A DNA stretch of 64,000 nt from Vigna angularis (lineage: Eukaryota > Streptophyta > Magnoliopsida > Fabales > Fabaceae): NCBI RefSeq assembly GCF_016808095.1, contig NC_068974.1, positions 1,674,001 through 1,738,000 on the forward strand, written 5' to 3'. Shown piece by piece: positions 10,809 to 23,990 of this stretch (positions within the stretch are counted from its first letter, which is position 1; the number at the start of each line of letters is the position of its first letter). The notes under the pieces are model-generated. The model made no database searches and was not told the DNA's origin. It worked only from the letters and a program-made list of their open reading frames with translations. Both the position numbers and the translations under genes were made by a program.

Positions 10809-12085
10809 GGATTAAATATGTTGTTAGTCCCTCAACTATTAAGTGTTTTTGGGTTTAATCTCTCTTCTAAATTTTGGTTCATTTTTATCTCTTTCTTTGA
10901 TGAAACCGTCAGATTTAGTCCTCCATGACCAACGACGTTAATTTTTTCTTAGGTGGCTAACAGTATGTCACATCACTTTTTTTTTTTTTTCTGAAACATG
11001 TCAATCCTTCATTCTTGCATCTTCACGCCGTGAGGCTTCTCTCCCTCCCTTACTCATCTCCATCATCCTCTTCAATGTCTTCATCAATGTCGTCAACGAC
11101 GCCACCACCAGCACCACGATCACCTTCCTCCCCCACCCTTTCCCGTACCCCTACTCTCCCATGTTGCTTAGGCAATGATCGAAATTGGGTTTCCTTTGCA
11201 AGTCGATGGCCTTTGTGATGGAGAGCGTTGATTCATAGTCATCTTGGTGGTTCAATTTGGGTGTGAAGAGGCTTCGTGATACTTGTGCAAAGGAGATGCG
11301 CAAGGATGAAAGGGATTCACGATTAGGGTTTTAATTTGAGGCTTTTCCTAGATTTTGTAGTGGTGTTTATGGGTTTCACTATGGTTGAATCGCAAGGAAA
11401 GAGATGACGAAGGGTTGATTTCGTTTTCTGGTTGGTGACTGATTTAGGGTGGACGAAGATGATGAGTGAGGCGCTAATCGCGGTGATGCTGTTCGAAGGG
11501 GTTTTGGCTGGTTATGTGACTAACTTTCCTTGAGGTTTTGGTCCATGATAAAGGTGCGACGGTGTTTGTGTTTTGCGATTTGGACTCATGATAGTTGAAG
11601 GTTGCGCGAGGTGGCAATCTTGGGTTCTGTGTTTTGTAGGTGCATTTTACCCACGATGGCTTTGAGTTAATGAAGGTTGAACGAAGTCGTGGAGGCTTCG
11701 AGTTTATTACGGTGGAGAATGGAGGAATATTGGGTGTGAGATGGAGGTTTTGTAGTAGCCTTAGCGGCATTGATGGTGGCCATCATGAGGTGGTATTGAC
11801 AGCGTGGTGGAGCTCTTGATGGTTGTTGACTTGAGGGACATTGACCGTGGCACACCATTACCAAGATGAGAGGGACAAAGGTAAGTTTATGCAACGAAGG
11901 TCAGTGAAGATGATGGCATCAAACATGACATACCGTTAGCCACCTAAAAAAAAATTAACGTCGTTGATCATAAAGGACTAAATCTCAGTTTCATTAAGGA
12001 AAGAGATGAAAATGAAGCAAAATTTAGAAGAAAAATTAAATTCAAAAAAACTTAATAGTTGAGAGACTAATAACATATTTAATCC
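10809..12085. mobile_element. Mutator-like TIR element (non-autonomous MULE)
   Basis: It is flanked by a perfect 9-bp target duplication TTAAATTTA (10800-10808 and 12086-12094). The terminal inverted repeats are about 160-170 bp long, starting GGATTAAATATGTT and reading inward through CTCAACTATTAAG, GACGTTAATTTTTT and TAGGTGGCTAAC on both sides. The empty site is present at about 3380 in flank copy 1, which confirms insertion after duplication. The interior (about 11010-11920) is less AT-rich and has short ORFs on both strands but none I recognise. No transposase. Captured host sequence is possible. Confidence 0.88.
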
Positions 12086-12094
12086 TTAAATTTA

Positions 12095-14445
<2,351 letters not shown>

Positions 14446-14609
14446 TAGAAAGAAATATTTCTAAAAAATATTAATATTTTTCAGCAAAACATTCGACATT
14501 CAGTTTTTCAATTACTACAAATTGGGGAAAAAGCAATACATGTTAATTATAATGCTAATTCTGTGTGTAATCCAAATTTAAGATTTACTAAAAATTTTAT
14601 ATAATTCTT

Positions 14610-14870
14610 TTTCATTCATCTGCACTTAGCTTGGAAAACATACTAGAGCATGGAAGAATTTTGCAAGAAATTAAATTTTGCATTAATTACTGAAATCAAG
14701 ACTAAATGTACAGTAAAAAAAAGGGTGTTGGTGCTAATCAAGAATATATCAGATATAAGGTATTAAATATTGTAACAATTATTGCAGATAATTTCACAGT
14801 CCTTATAAGAAGGCAGCAAGAATTACAAATCCATTTGAAGCGGTTGTTTGTTTATGAACTAATCTTATGC
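14610..14870 (+). promoter_or_regulatory. Promoter and leader of protease 3, with upstream AUGs
   Basis: Homologous to 5870-6112. The TATA-like TTATAAG is at about 14803. Downstream of it, two ATGs precede the conserved start: 14854 (ATG AAC TAA, a minimal uORF) and 14867 (out of frame, about 30 codons, ending at 14959 past the main start). Copies 1 and 2 lack these. An extended in-frame ATG at 14706 lies upstream of the TATA box and is not a plausible start. Confidence 0.55.
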
Positions 14871-16184
14871 ATGTACATGATGACAATGGTTGTACGTTAT
14901 TCATCTTTTCTCATTGTCTTGGTATTTCTTCAAAACATTTCCTTCTCAAAAGCCCTTAAAAGCAGTTTCAGTGTGGAGATGATCCACCGTGATTCACCAA
15001 AATCACCGTTTTATCGTCCCACGGAAACTCATTTCCAACGAGTTCAAAATGCCATTCTTCGTTCCATCCATCGTGCTAAATACTTCAAACTAGACTCAAA
15101 CGATGTTGAGGGCACTGTAACACCAGTTTCAGGAGAATTCTTGGTGAACTATTCAGTTGGAACTCCACCAGTCCAAATGCTTGGTATAGTTGATACTGGT
15201 TCAGACATGGTTTGGATTCAATGTCAGCCTTGTAAAAACTGTTACAAAGAAAAGAGACCCATATTTGATCCTTCAACTTCAAGGACATACAGTAGTATGG
15301 CTTGTGTTTCTGCTTATTGTCTGAGTGCGCCACATAGTTTTTGCAATTTTAACCATGGAAATCACTGTGCATATAAAGTGACCTATGATGATGGTACAAC
15401 TTCAGAAGGAGATTTCAGTTGGGACACCATTACTCTAACTTCCAGTACCAAAAATGTTCCTGTAGCATTTCCCGAAACTGTGATTGGATGTGGACACAAC
15501 AACGTTGGAGTGCTTGGTGAGCAAACCTCTGGCATAGTTGGCCTTGGCAACGGACCTTTCTCACTTGCAGGTCAGTTAAAACCTAAAACAGGTGGAACGT
15601 TTTACTATTGTTTGACGCCAATGTATGAAGGAGAAGCAAAACCTAGCTATCTCCATTTTGGAGATCTTGGTGAGGTTGTTGAAGAGGCCGTTTCAACCCC
15701 TTTAATCAGAAACTTGGAACAGCCATTCTTGTACTACGTGGTGATGGAAGCAATCAGTGTGGGAAGCAAGAGAATAGAGTTTCCCAGAAAGGGTGATGAT
15801 GGAAACATCATAATTGACTCAGGGACAACGCTGACTTTTTTGCCAGATGAGGTTTACTCAAGTTTGGAAGAAGAAATGGTAAATGCAGTTAATTTACCTC
15901 GTATTAATAGGCCACAAGAAGGTGTGAAGTTGTGCTACGAAATTACACCTGGTCAACAATATCAAATACCAACAGTTTATGCACATTTTAAAGGTGGTGG
16001 AACTGTGAAATTGCATTCTATCAACACCTTTTTCCAGGCCAGTGAATCTGTCATATGTTTGGCTTTCCATTCAGGTTCTGAAGCCATTTTGGGGAATTTG
16101 GCACAGCAGGACATCTTGGTTACCTATGACACAGACCACGACACAGTCACCTTTCTCAACACAGATTGTACCTCCGAGTTATAG
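14871..16184 (+). CDS. CDR1-like secreted aspartic protease, tandem copy 3
   Basis: Intronless, 437 aa. The start at 14871 (MYMMTMVV) aligns with copy 2. The open frame extends to 14706, but that ATG is upstream of the TATA box. Signal peptide, propeptide EMIHRDSPKSPFY, catalytic DTGSD (Asp108) and DSGT (Asp316), and the Cys cluster are intact. One notable change: the flap reads YDDGT, where the sister genes have YGDGS or YGDKS, so the normally conserved Gly next to the flap Tyr is Asp. This could alter substrate binding, though the rest is intact. Expected in the apoplast; the substrate is unknown. Confidence 0.9.
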   Translation: MYMMTMVVRYSSFLIVLVFLQNISFSKALKSSFSVEMIHRDSPKSPFYRPTETHFQRVQNAILRSIHRAKYFKLDSNDVEGTVTPVSGEFLVNYSVGTPPVQMLGIVDTGSDMVWIQCQPCKNCYKEKRPIFDPSTSRTYSSMACVSAYCLSAPHSFCNFNHGNHCAYKVTYDDGTTSEGDFSWDTITLTSSTKNVPVAFPETVIGCGHNNVGVLGEQTSGIVGLGNGPFSLAGQLKPKTGGTFYYCLTPMYEGEAKPSYLHFGDLGEVVEEAVSTPLIRNLEQPFLYYVVMEAISVGSKRIEFPRKGDDGNIIIDSGTTLTFLPDEVYSSLEEEMVNAVNLPRINRPQEGVKLCYEITPGQQYQIPTVYAHFKGGGTVKLHSINTFFQASESVICLAFHSGSEAILGNLAQQDILVTYDTDHDTVTFLNTDCTSEL

Positions 16185-17585
16185 AAAATTCAATGAAATA
16201 CAATAACATGTTTTCTCATTCTTCATCGTCTTCTATCAATCAAAAATAAACTTTTCCTCTCAAACTTTATTAAACATGCATAATTCATTATTTCCAGATA
16301 AACTATATGCATGTCAATCCTTTCCGTACTCTCTACCCATAATCTAATATGGATATTTCATGTAATACCAATTGTTCCTACCATATTCAATACTCACTAA
16401 CTCCACATGTCTAGGAATTGAGACCTTAAACATTTTAAATATTTTTTTTCTCGTTACACTGTTCAACATGTTTTAATATAACTCTATATTTCAAAATTAA
16501 CAATTTCTCAAAGGTTTGATTATTGATTATAAATAATGTCAGATACTGTATATATTAGTATTTTGAGTTTCATAGAAGAAGTGATATTTCATTGAGTCAT
16601 TTTGAATATAATACTACCACAAACGGCTAAACTACCCATTAATAACTCCCTTAAAACTCCTTGAGTTGATACAACAGACTTGTACCTTCTGACGAGTTCG
16701 ATAATAGTCCGAAAACGAATGAAATAGAAAAATATTTTGTATAAATCTTGTTAGAATAGGTTCTAATTTCCATACCATGTTAAAAAAAGGTTTTTGTTTC
16801 TCCAACAAAATTCCCTGCTCTTCCACACCTTTACTTAGATTTTTAATTCTCCCCATTTAATCATTGAGTGGAAGTAAATAGAATTTGAGTCTCCTTTTCT
16901 AGCAATTTGATCTTAGATTTTTGTCTCATCACTGATTTTTCCTTGAAATTTACCTTCCTAAGCCCACTGAAGAATTTCATTCTCTCCAATTTCTTTTCTC
17001 AATCTATATCCCTTTTATCATCTATTATATACATGTCCTTACCTTTTTCTATAATTCCCTACTTAAGTCTATTGATATGTCTGAATTCATCATTGACCCA
17101 AATCTTTATATTCAATTCTAGCCTCTCTTTTTTTCTTTCTTTTCTTCCAAAGCGTGCCATTCCCATTTGTTGTAAGCTACTCCATTTCGTTTTCACTAAT
17201 ACAGTGATTCCCTTGTAGACATGTTTCGTTCTTAATATTATGGCATAGTGATCAGTGTTTACCATCTGACATGTACTAGAATATGACTTCGTGGAAAAAA
17301 AATGTTTTATATTATTCTCAAAAAAGGCAAGGATGAAATTTGGTAGTTGAAAAAATGTTTTACAATATTTTAAAAAAAGGCAAGGATGAAATAAGTATAT
17401 ATTTAGTTTATGGACAAATCAGTTTTTAAAAATAGTTTGAAGATAAAAAATATATTAAATACTTTATTTCTATTTATATCATTTAATTTATCTCTACTTA
17501 AACACTAATATATTTATTTATAATATATAATTTAATTTATCTCTATTTACCCACTAATATTATTTATTTATTTATAATTATATAG
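16185..17585. repeat. 3' flank of protease 3 and duplicated flank copy 3
   Basis: 16190-16440 matches the 3' side of protease 2. 16905-17000 matches 9460-9575. 17275-17580 matches flanks 1 and 2. The segment 16620-17270 has open frames on both strands (for example minus 17059-17265) that I do not recognise and do not call genes. Confidence 0.55.
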
Positions 17586-17594
17586 TTTAATTAA

Positions 17595-19462
17595 GGTTTA
17601 AATCCTTGGATGGTCCTCATATTTGTATGGGAATCTCAACTGATTCCTCATATTTAAAACTGTCTCAATTGGATCATAATATTTGTAAAATTGAGCCAAT
17701 TTTTCCATATCAGTTAAATTGTCCCAGACCACGTTAAACTGTGATGACGTGTTGCACACTTAAAATGCTGATGAAACAGTATATATTACGTGGAATTCTT
17801 TTAGATGAATAGTTTATAACATGACACAAAATTTAATTAGAAATGTTAAGGATTCAAAGTCATCGTCATCCTCCACCATTTTCATCTTTCCTTTTGAGCC
17901 TTAGGTATTCTCCATCATTTTTTCTTCTTGTTTTGAGCGGTGGAGGTTGTTTGCTTGATTTTCCTTCGACCCTGTTTATTCTTCTCTCTTTGGGAGCAAT
18001 GGCTTAAGTGCATCTTCCTTGTCAAAACTTGGATGCCAAACACAGAAAAGTCGACGCTTTTTGGGTCTGAAATTAGAGTTGTTGGGAGGAGGATGCAGTA
18101 GTGAGTCTCCAAATGGGGTCAACAACATAATCAATCATGCTTATTCTGGTTACTTTTACTATCGTAGCAAGAAATTCTTCCTCCTTCATTTTGTGCATTG
18201 AAAATTCACAAAAAGTAATTCTTAACTTTAAAACCCTAGAAATATCATCATGCAGCATTTTGATACTGCAAACATAAAAAGCACATAACACAAGCATCAA
18301 GCCCAAATTCTAATATATAAAGCTGAAGATGGAAACAACCACCCTCCAGCAACAAAGATCCAATCATTTTGACTGTAATAAAATAAAATAAAATAACACG
18401 AGGAAAGGATTCCAATCATCTTGAAGATGACAGATTTGGCAATGTGCATCAAGGGTTCCAAGCAATCTGGAGTTAATTTCCTGGCGAATAGGTAAGACTC
18501 ATAATTATTGGACTGGCGGAGCCGAATAATTAATTTTGATGAGACTTCCAAAGCCCGGTAAGTATAGGAGTGACCGTTGACGGTGTCGGCCCAATTAATT
18601 CTGGTGAGCGTGTATTTGGTGCAGCCATCAGGATCTGCCATGGACAAGAGCGTGGGAAAGTAATGCTCCTCGGGGTAGCATTCGTCGTCGCGATAACAGG
18701 GGATCTTGAATTTCCTCCAGAGGGTTCGGTCCTTGACGATGAGGAGACGTGGCAGTGCGAGAGGGCGAAGAATTGGGACCCGACGCGGAATGAGGGTGGA
18801 GAAGGAGATGGAGTGGTGGACCGCGACGATTCAAGTGTCGCCACCGACATAACGGAGCAGGTTGTCGTTAGCATTGGTAGTTGCGTTTTGGAGTGGATCT
18901 TTTGGGCTAGTGGGCGTCTTAGTGGCAATGTCTCTATGACGACGAGGGTTTTCGTCCTCCAGTATATCACTGCACGAGGTTTTCTGATTCGATTGGGGAT
19001 TTTTGGGATTATTCATCTAAGCTTCTCTACAAGTTAAGGATATATAGGGTGGTTCGTTGTTGTGTTTGGATGATGCAAGGACTAGCCGTGATATTGCAGA
19101 CTCTGGTTGAAGAGGGTCTAGTCGTGATGGTAAAAATGGTGACCGCCGACGTTGATGGCGATGGTGGACCTTTGGACTGATTTGGTTTTGGGCCTAAGTG
19201 AAACCTTTGTCATGTCATAATGTCTTAAATTAAATAAAAATTCCACATAATCAAACACTTTGACATCAACGTGCAACACGTCAGCATCTCTTAACGCTGT
19301 CTGTGAAGATTTAACGAACAGGGCCTAATTGGCCCAAATTTTCAAATATTTGGCCCAATTGGCTCAATTTTACAAATATTATGACCAATTGAGACAGTTG
19401 CAAATATGAGAACCCAACTAAGATTCCCATACAAATATGAGGATCATCCAAGGTTTTAAACC
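17595..19462. mobile_element. Mutator-like element carrying a host gene fragment (Pack-MULE)
   Basis: Terminal inverted repeats start GGTTTAAATCCTTGGATG (left) and GGTTTTAAACC (right end, near-palindromic) and continue inward for about 200 bp through TCCTCATATTTGTATGGGAA and AATATTTGTAAAATTGAGCC. The flanks form a near-perfect 9-bp target duplication, TTTAATTAA (17586-17594) and TTCAATTAA (19463-19471). It interrupts the duplicated protease 3' flank, since 17581 and 19472 onward rejoin the flank pattern. The interior contains a glycosyltransferase fragment on the minus strand and no transposase. Confidence 0.83.
18415..18815 (-). pseudogene. Captured fragment of a GT14 / core-2/I-branching glycosyltransferase
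   Basis: On the minus strand one frame reads CYPEEHYFPTLLSMADPDG, then YTLTRINW and later SYLFARKLTPDCLEPLM. These are hallmark blocks of plant DUF266/GT14 (core-2/I-branching beta-1,6-GlcNAc-transferase-like) proteins. The preceding family block FRVGSQFFALS is present but in another frame, so a frameshift lies near 18750-18762. The N-terminal half, the transmembrane anchor and most of the family length are absent. Downstream, the frame continues into unrelated residues. Non-functional as an enzyme; a transcript could still arise from the transposon. Confidence 0.78.
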
Positions 19463-20417
19463 TTCAATTAACTCTAATTATACATTACTTTTATTTATTT
19501 GTTTATAATTAGGTCATTTAATTTATTTTTAACTATGTATCACTAGTGTAGCAAAGGGAAACGACAACGGTTGTTTTTTATAACATGCTTCAGTTTTTAA
19601 ATCGAGGCATATACTGATGAGATAAAAAGATGGTTTTACTTTTGGCCTCGGTTGCAACCGAGATAAAAAGATGGGGACTTCTACTTCGGTTCCTCAACAC
19701 CCGAAGTAGTAACGAAGAAGAAAAAGAAAGGGGTAGAGGGCTTATTACCTTGGTTGAACCGAGGTAATAACATGGATATATGGCAGCGGTTCAAGCTAGA
19801 ACTAATGCCAAAGCCCTTTAATTTTTTTAAATCTCGTGTAACTTATGGCACCTGTTGTGGTTGAACCGAGACCATAGAGTGGCTTTCTACCTCAGTTTTT
19901 GCCACAACCGAGGCCTATACTATGTGACTTTTTTTAGTAACAGGTCTATTTTTGTGATATCTACTATCACAAAAACAAACATGCATATGAAATCACAAAT
20001 GGAACTTTAAATTTAACAAACTTCACTTATCCAGATATATAAGGGATAAAATATATCTTCTTCCCCCTTGGAAAGCTGTTGGTGAGGTATGTTTGGATCT
20101 CATCAAATTTATTTGCTTTGTGAGTGACTTGGGGATATGAACTCATAGACATCATTGTACCCTAAATTGTTACTTACACCAAACATATACCTGACATCAA
20201 AAATTACATTTGATATAAGTAACTTAAAAATCAATTTTATATAAATCAATTCTCATAGACTTACATCATCCATAGTTGAATTATTTTAATATTCAACTCT
20301 TCTCTTCCCGACGCAAGATTCGTGACATCTTGCCTATGCAAGTATATTGAGATCTTAGAGTCTCTCCAAAATACATTAGAATTATATTGAACCATCATCG
20401 GCTTATCTGCAATGATG

Positions 20418-22208
20418 TGTGATAATGCTAAATTTTACCATATTTTAAGCATCATTTTAGTGGCAAAATCAACCCCTTTCTAACTTATAACTTGTTAAAT
20501 CCTCTTCTTTTGTCTTGTTTTCTAAATATTTGTGTTTTTGGCTACTTTGATGTACTTTCATCAATAATCCCTTATTTTGTAGCTAAAAATGAGCTTGGAA
20601 GACTCTCCAACAAACGATAGAACTGGACCAAGAAATTAGCACGAAGAAATGCCATCAGCAGTGCAAGAACGCTCGTCCCAGGAGAGCGGACGCTCGCCCA
20701 GAAGGCAGAAGAGCGGACGCTCGTCCAGAGTGGAAGCACGAGCGGACGCTCGTCCAGGAGCTGGAGGACGTTCGTCCCAGATTGAGGACGCTCGTCCAGT
20801 CAAGCGGACGCTCGTCCAAGGAAGGAGGACGCTCGTCCCAGGACAGTGGACGTTCGTCCAGGCAGGACGCTCGTCCGAGGACGCTCGTCCCAGAAGCGGG
20901 CGCTCGTCCAGAGGAGAGGACGTTCGTCCCAGGCAGAGGGCGCTCGTCCAGCCAGGCAGAAGTGGACGCTCGTCCAGCCAGGAAGAGGACGCTCGTCCAG
21001 AACGCTCGTCCAGGAAGGAGGACGCTCGGCCAGATTGAAGGACGTTCGTCCAAATGCGAGAGGCTCGCGCTCGGGCGCGACTTTTCGCCAGTTTTTAATT
21101 TTTCCAGAGAGTCTCGCGCCCGGGCGCGAAAATGGGGCGCCCGGGCGTGACTTTCCAGTGAGTCTCGCGCCCGGGCGCGACTGACAGAGGGCGCCCGGGC
21201 GCGATTTTTACTGATGTGGCAGACAGCTTATTTAACCCAGAAACGCGAAGGGTTTGAGGTCTTTGGTTCTTTGGAGGTGCGATTTCACGGCTGGAGCTCA
21301 TGGAGGGCGTGAGGAGCTTGTGGGAACATCTCCTCCTCTTCCTTTGGGTCTCCTTCTTCTTCCATCTTCCATGTTTGTAAGCTTAGGGTTCTCCATGGAA
21401 ATGGAGAACCAAACCCATCTTTGTTGGGATTAGTTGTAGCCTTTGAATTCTTGTGTAATTGTTGGATGATTTGAATTTATATATGCCTTTTCTATCAATT
21501 GCTAGTATTCTTGTTTCCAATCTTAAAGCTTGCATGTAATGGGAACGTTCATGACTTGATTTTGGGGTTTTATGGATTATGGGAACGTAAGATGAAACCT
21601 TGAACTGAAATAGGAGTCCTTGTGGGTCATTGATTCTAGGAATGGAAGATGATTCACATGTTGTCTTAGATCCCAGCTCTTTAATGCGGCTTTTGCTTGT
21701 TAGATTGCCAAGGAATTGGGGTTTGATAAGAAAAACCTAGGCCTTTCACCTAAGGAATTAGGGCTAGAGTGTTTTAGTGGATTGACTTTAGTAAATTGAT
21801 AGAGAGGAGATAAAATTGGTCATACACAAGAGTGCATTGGTGAAAACTAACCTTAGCAATGTCATTTCATACCATTTCTAGTCTTTTCCATTTCCAAGTG
21901 TCTTCAATACCAAAGTCCAACCTTGTAATTATGTATGAATTTACATTTCTGCACTTGTTCTGTATATTGATGTTATGTTATTGAGTCTATATGAATTGTT
22001 AATCGCACAATTCTCTAGTATTACGAGTCTCTTGGGAAAACGATATCCGGTCTTACCGGTTTATTACTTGAACGATTCGGTGCACTTGCCGAAATCGAGC
22101 CCAACAAGTATTTTTTGAGCTAACAAGTTTCTAGCGCCGTTGCCAAGGATTTGGGGATTGAACCCGAGTCCTAGCAACGACTAACAAGTTAAATTGGGCC
22201 TCAACAAT
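20418..22208 (+). mobile_element. Athila-like LTR with start of internal region
   Basis: The LTR runs from TGTGATAATGCTAAATTT at 20418 to ..GAGCTAACA at 22125 (about 1.7 kb). It is followed after a few bases by TAGCGCCGTTGCCAAGGAT (22132-22150), which resembles the tRNA-Asp primer-binding site of Athila-type Ty3/gypsy elements (TGGCGCCGTTGCCGGGGA). Only a few dozen bases of internal sequence follow before the En/Spm remnant resumes, so most of the element is deleted. No second LTR or gag/pol was found. Confidence 0.65.
20650..21225. repeat. GC-rich palindromic repeats inside the LTR
   Basis: About 20 irregularly spaced copies of GGACG(C/T)TCGTCC, each able to fold as a GGACG/CGTCC stem, fill 20665-21050. 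They are followed by several copies of the perfect palindrome CGCGCCCGGGCGCG (about 21065-21210). The bias keeps frames open on both strands (20649-21038 plus, 20655-21053 minus), so those ORFs are not called as genes. Confidence 0.85.
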
Positions 22209-22334
22209 GTGACAAAGTTGGTGTAATGCACCAAGAGGATCGTCCTCCGATAAATGAATCTTCTCTCTATTTTCCTATCGTTACATGGAAAAATAGGATA
22301 AGTTTTGACATCAATAACATGTAAACTTTAAATT

Positions 22335-22697
22335 TTAGAAATGTAAAGTAGGAGTCCATACCGGGGGATCAAAAATAGAATCAACCAAGTTTTTAGGCCA
22401 AGCAATAAAAGATTGGAATGTTTGTGCCATAGTGAAAATGTCATTTGTGGGCAGAGGCACTAAGGCATCTGGTATGGTAATGTCATCTACTGAGACCTTG
22501 ACCTCATCCTTCGATAGTTCCATACCATGAACAACTGCCACAAACACTTTTCCACAAGCCATCAACATCGTCTCGGTACCATCTAAAACATATAGCAAAC
22601 ATGGACTAGTGTGGTCCGTGTCGTCCCCTGGGACGACTGGTGCTAAACAACTTCCTATCTCGCTTCTCCCTTTTAGAGTAGATGTTAGATTATACAA
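22335..22697 (-). pseudogene. En/Spm transposon protein fragment
   Basis: The 120-codon frame includes CLLYVLDGTETMLMACGKV, VHGMELSKDEVKVSVDD, LVPLPTNDI and SFIAWPKNLV. This is the pattern (VHG..L....V.VSVD...LP.P..D.....F.AWP..L) of a domain common in plant En/Spm-type transposon proteins. It has no proper N-terminus and ends shortly before the Athila-like LTR. Non-functional remnant. Confidence 0.7.
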
Positions 22698-22802
22698 ATA
22701 ATAAATTCTTCAATAAAAATGTTTATTAATTTTACTTATTGGAGGCACAACATGTTCATGTACAAGAGATGGTTGCGGGCGCATCCCAGAAGTCTAAAAC
22801 TG

Positions 22803-23990
22803 TTATTGAAATTGGCGCATAACTATTTCAGTCACTTCTATAGTGACTTCATCATACAATTGCGCCTTAAGATTTTTTGAGATCTCCTGTGTTAGCCATT
22901 GTTCATACTCTTGGTTGTGTGCATATGAAGTTTGACGCGAGGAACTCCCACAATAATATCTAGTGCCTACTCCAGTACCAACAACACGCACTCGTCCAGG
23001 GTGCTCAGGTCGTCCAATTATAGTGGTAAGAATATCCTAGCAACCATCTGGAGTGAATTGACCTTGGGAGCTCTACTCAACCAAGGAGTCCTATAACATA
23101 ACAAAATACCATTATTCTTTAAAAAGTTCAATGTAATATCTATAGTGAAACTATTAATATTCTAGGAATAGTGATATCTTACAATTTTTTCTGTTATTGG
23201 TCACGCAATATCAGAAGTGTTGGAGCCCGATGATCTTAGACGGGCTAACTTCCACTTCTCATGCTGAGAAGATGATGAAGCAGGTTGTGGATTACCAACC
23301 TCAGGAAGTGGGGCTCTACCTTCTGTCTTTTGCTTGAGGAGTTTCTCTTCAAGCTTCCTATACCCACCACGAGATAATAGGTGGGGTTTTTTACTTTTAG
23401 CACTTATTCCTTATGCTTTTGTTCTTGTTTCCTTTCACATAATGTATTAGTTCATATGATATAAATTTGTTAATGAGGAATTGAATAATATCAACTATAT
23501 TAACCTGTTATGTCTCTGATGTCTAACTCTATACAAAGAGACATCAAGTTTCTTCATCAATGGTCTTATATTTTGTACATGAAGACTATTTTTTTGTGCT
23601 CCAAATATATATCTCGAGGTCATTTTAGTCTTATAACCATGAAATTTTTCAACAATAGATGATAAACACTTATTTCTAAGTGTTGCGACATATGGAATGT
23701 CAAATGTCTTCTGTAATAAAGAGAATAAAGTTGTATCAATATAAAGAAAGTGTAAATTAAATGATATTAATTAACTTACCAATAGATCATTCCATATAAT
23801 GTTCCGATCAACCTCGGACACATAGTCGACAATTGGAGTAAGAATAGAAATTATATCGCGCGTCAGTACTCCAAGGTATGATCTGAAAACATCTGAATTT
23901 AGCTATGTTGATAGCATGAGCACGGTGATAGCCAAACCCAATCCTCGATATTGGTTTTTGATGATGACAACACATCATTAATAAAAACAC
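22803..23990 (-). pseudogene. En/Spm plant transposase (Transposase_24-like) remnant
   Basis: On the minus strand, short frames give FRSYLGVLTRDIISILTPIV (about 23885-23825), then TFDIPYVATLRNKCLSS and FHGYKTKMTSRY (about 23710-23620), SRGGYRKLEEKLLKQK with HEKWKLARLRSSGS (about 23385-23210), and NQEYEQWLTQEISKNL (about 22910). These are successive blocks of Ptta/En/Spm plant transposase proteins. They are broken by an in-frame TGA near 23200, frame changes and probable intron positions. It lies upstream on the same strand of the fragment at 22335-22697. Confidence 0.72.

Larger units (their letters stand above)
19541..23950 (-). mobile_element. Decayed En/Spm (CACTA) transposon, split by an LTR insertion
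   Basis: The left end at 19541 reads CACTAGTGTAGCAAAGGG and is followed by repeated CTCGGTT / AACCGAGG subterminal motifs (19580-19920), like those of the element at 8028. Minus-strand coding remnants with En/Spm-type protein features lie at 22335-22697 and 22803-23990. A short tract at 20027-20105 (SFPRGKKIYFIPYISG) may belong to its C-terminal protease-like domain. The order on the minus strand fits one gene interrupted by the LTR at 20418. The right terminus is lost at the junction with a copia-like element near 23950. An alternative is two separate elements: a small CACTA ending near 19940 and a larger one. Confidence 0.5.

Noticed and set aside
14706..14870. 55-residue N-terminal extension of protease 3
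   Set aside because: Its ATG is upstream of the TATA-like box and the extension has no counterpart in copies 1 and 2.
16632..17265. Open frames in the 3' flank of protease 3 (for example minus 17059-17265)
   Set aside because: Short, no recognisable family, and part of the segment is a duplicated noncoding flank.
20649..21301. ORFs of 112-132 codons on both strands
   Set aside because: Translations of the GGACG..CGTCC and CGCGCCCGGGCGCG palindromes within an LTR; no protein-like character.
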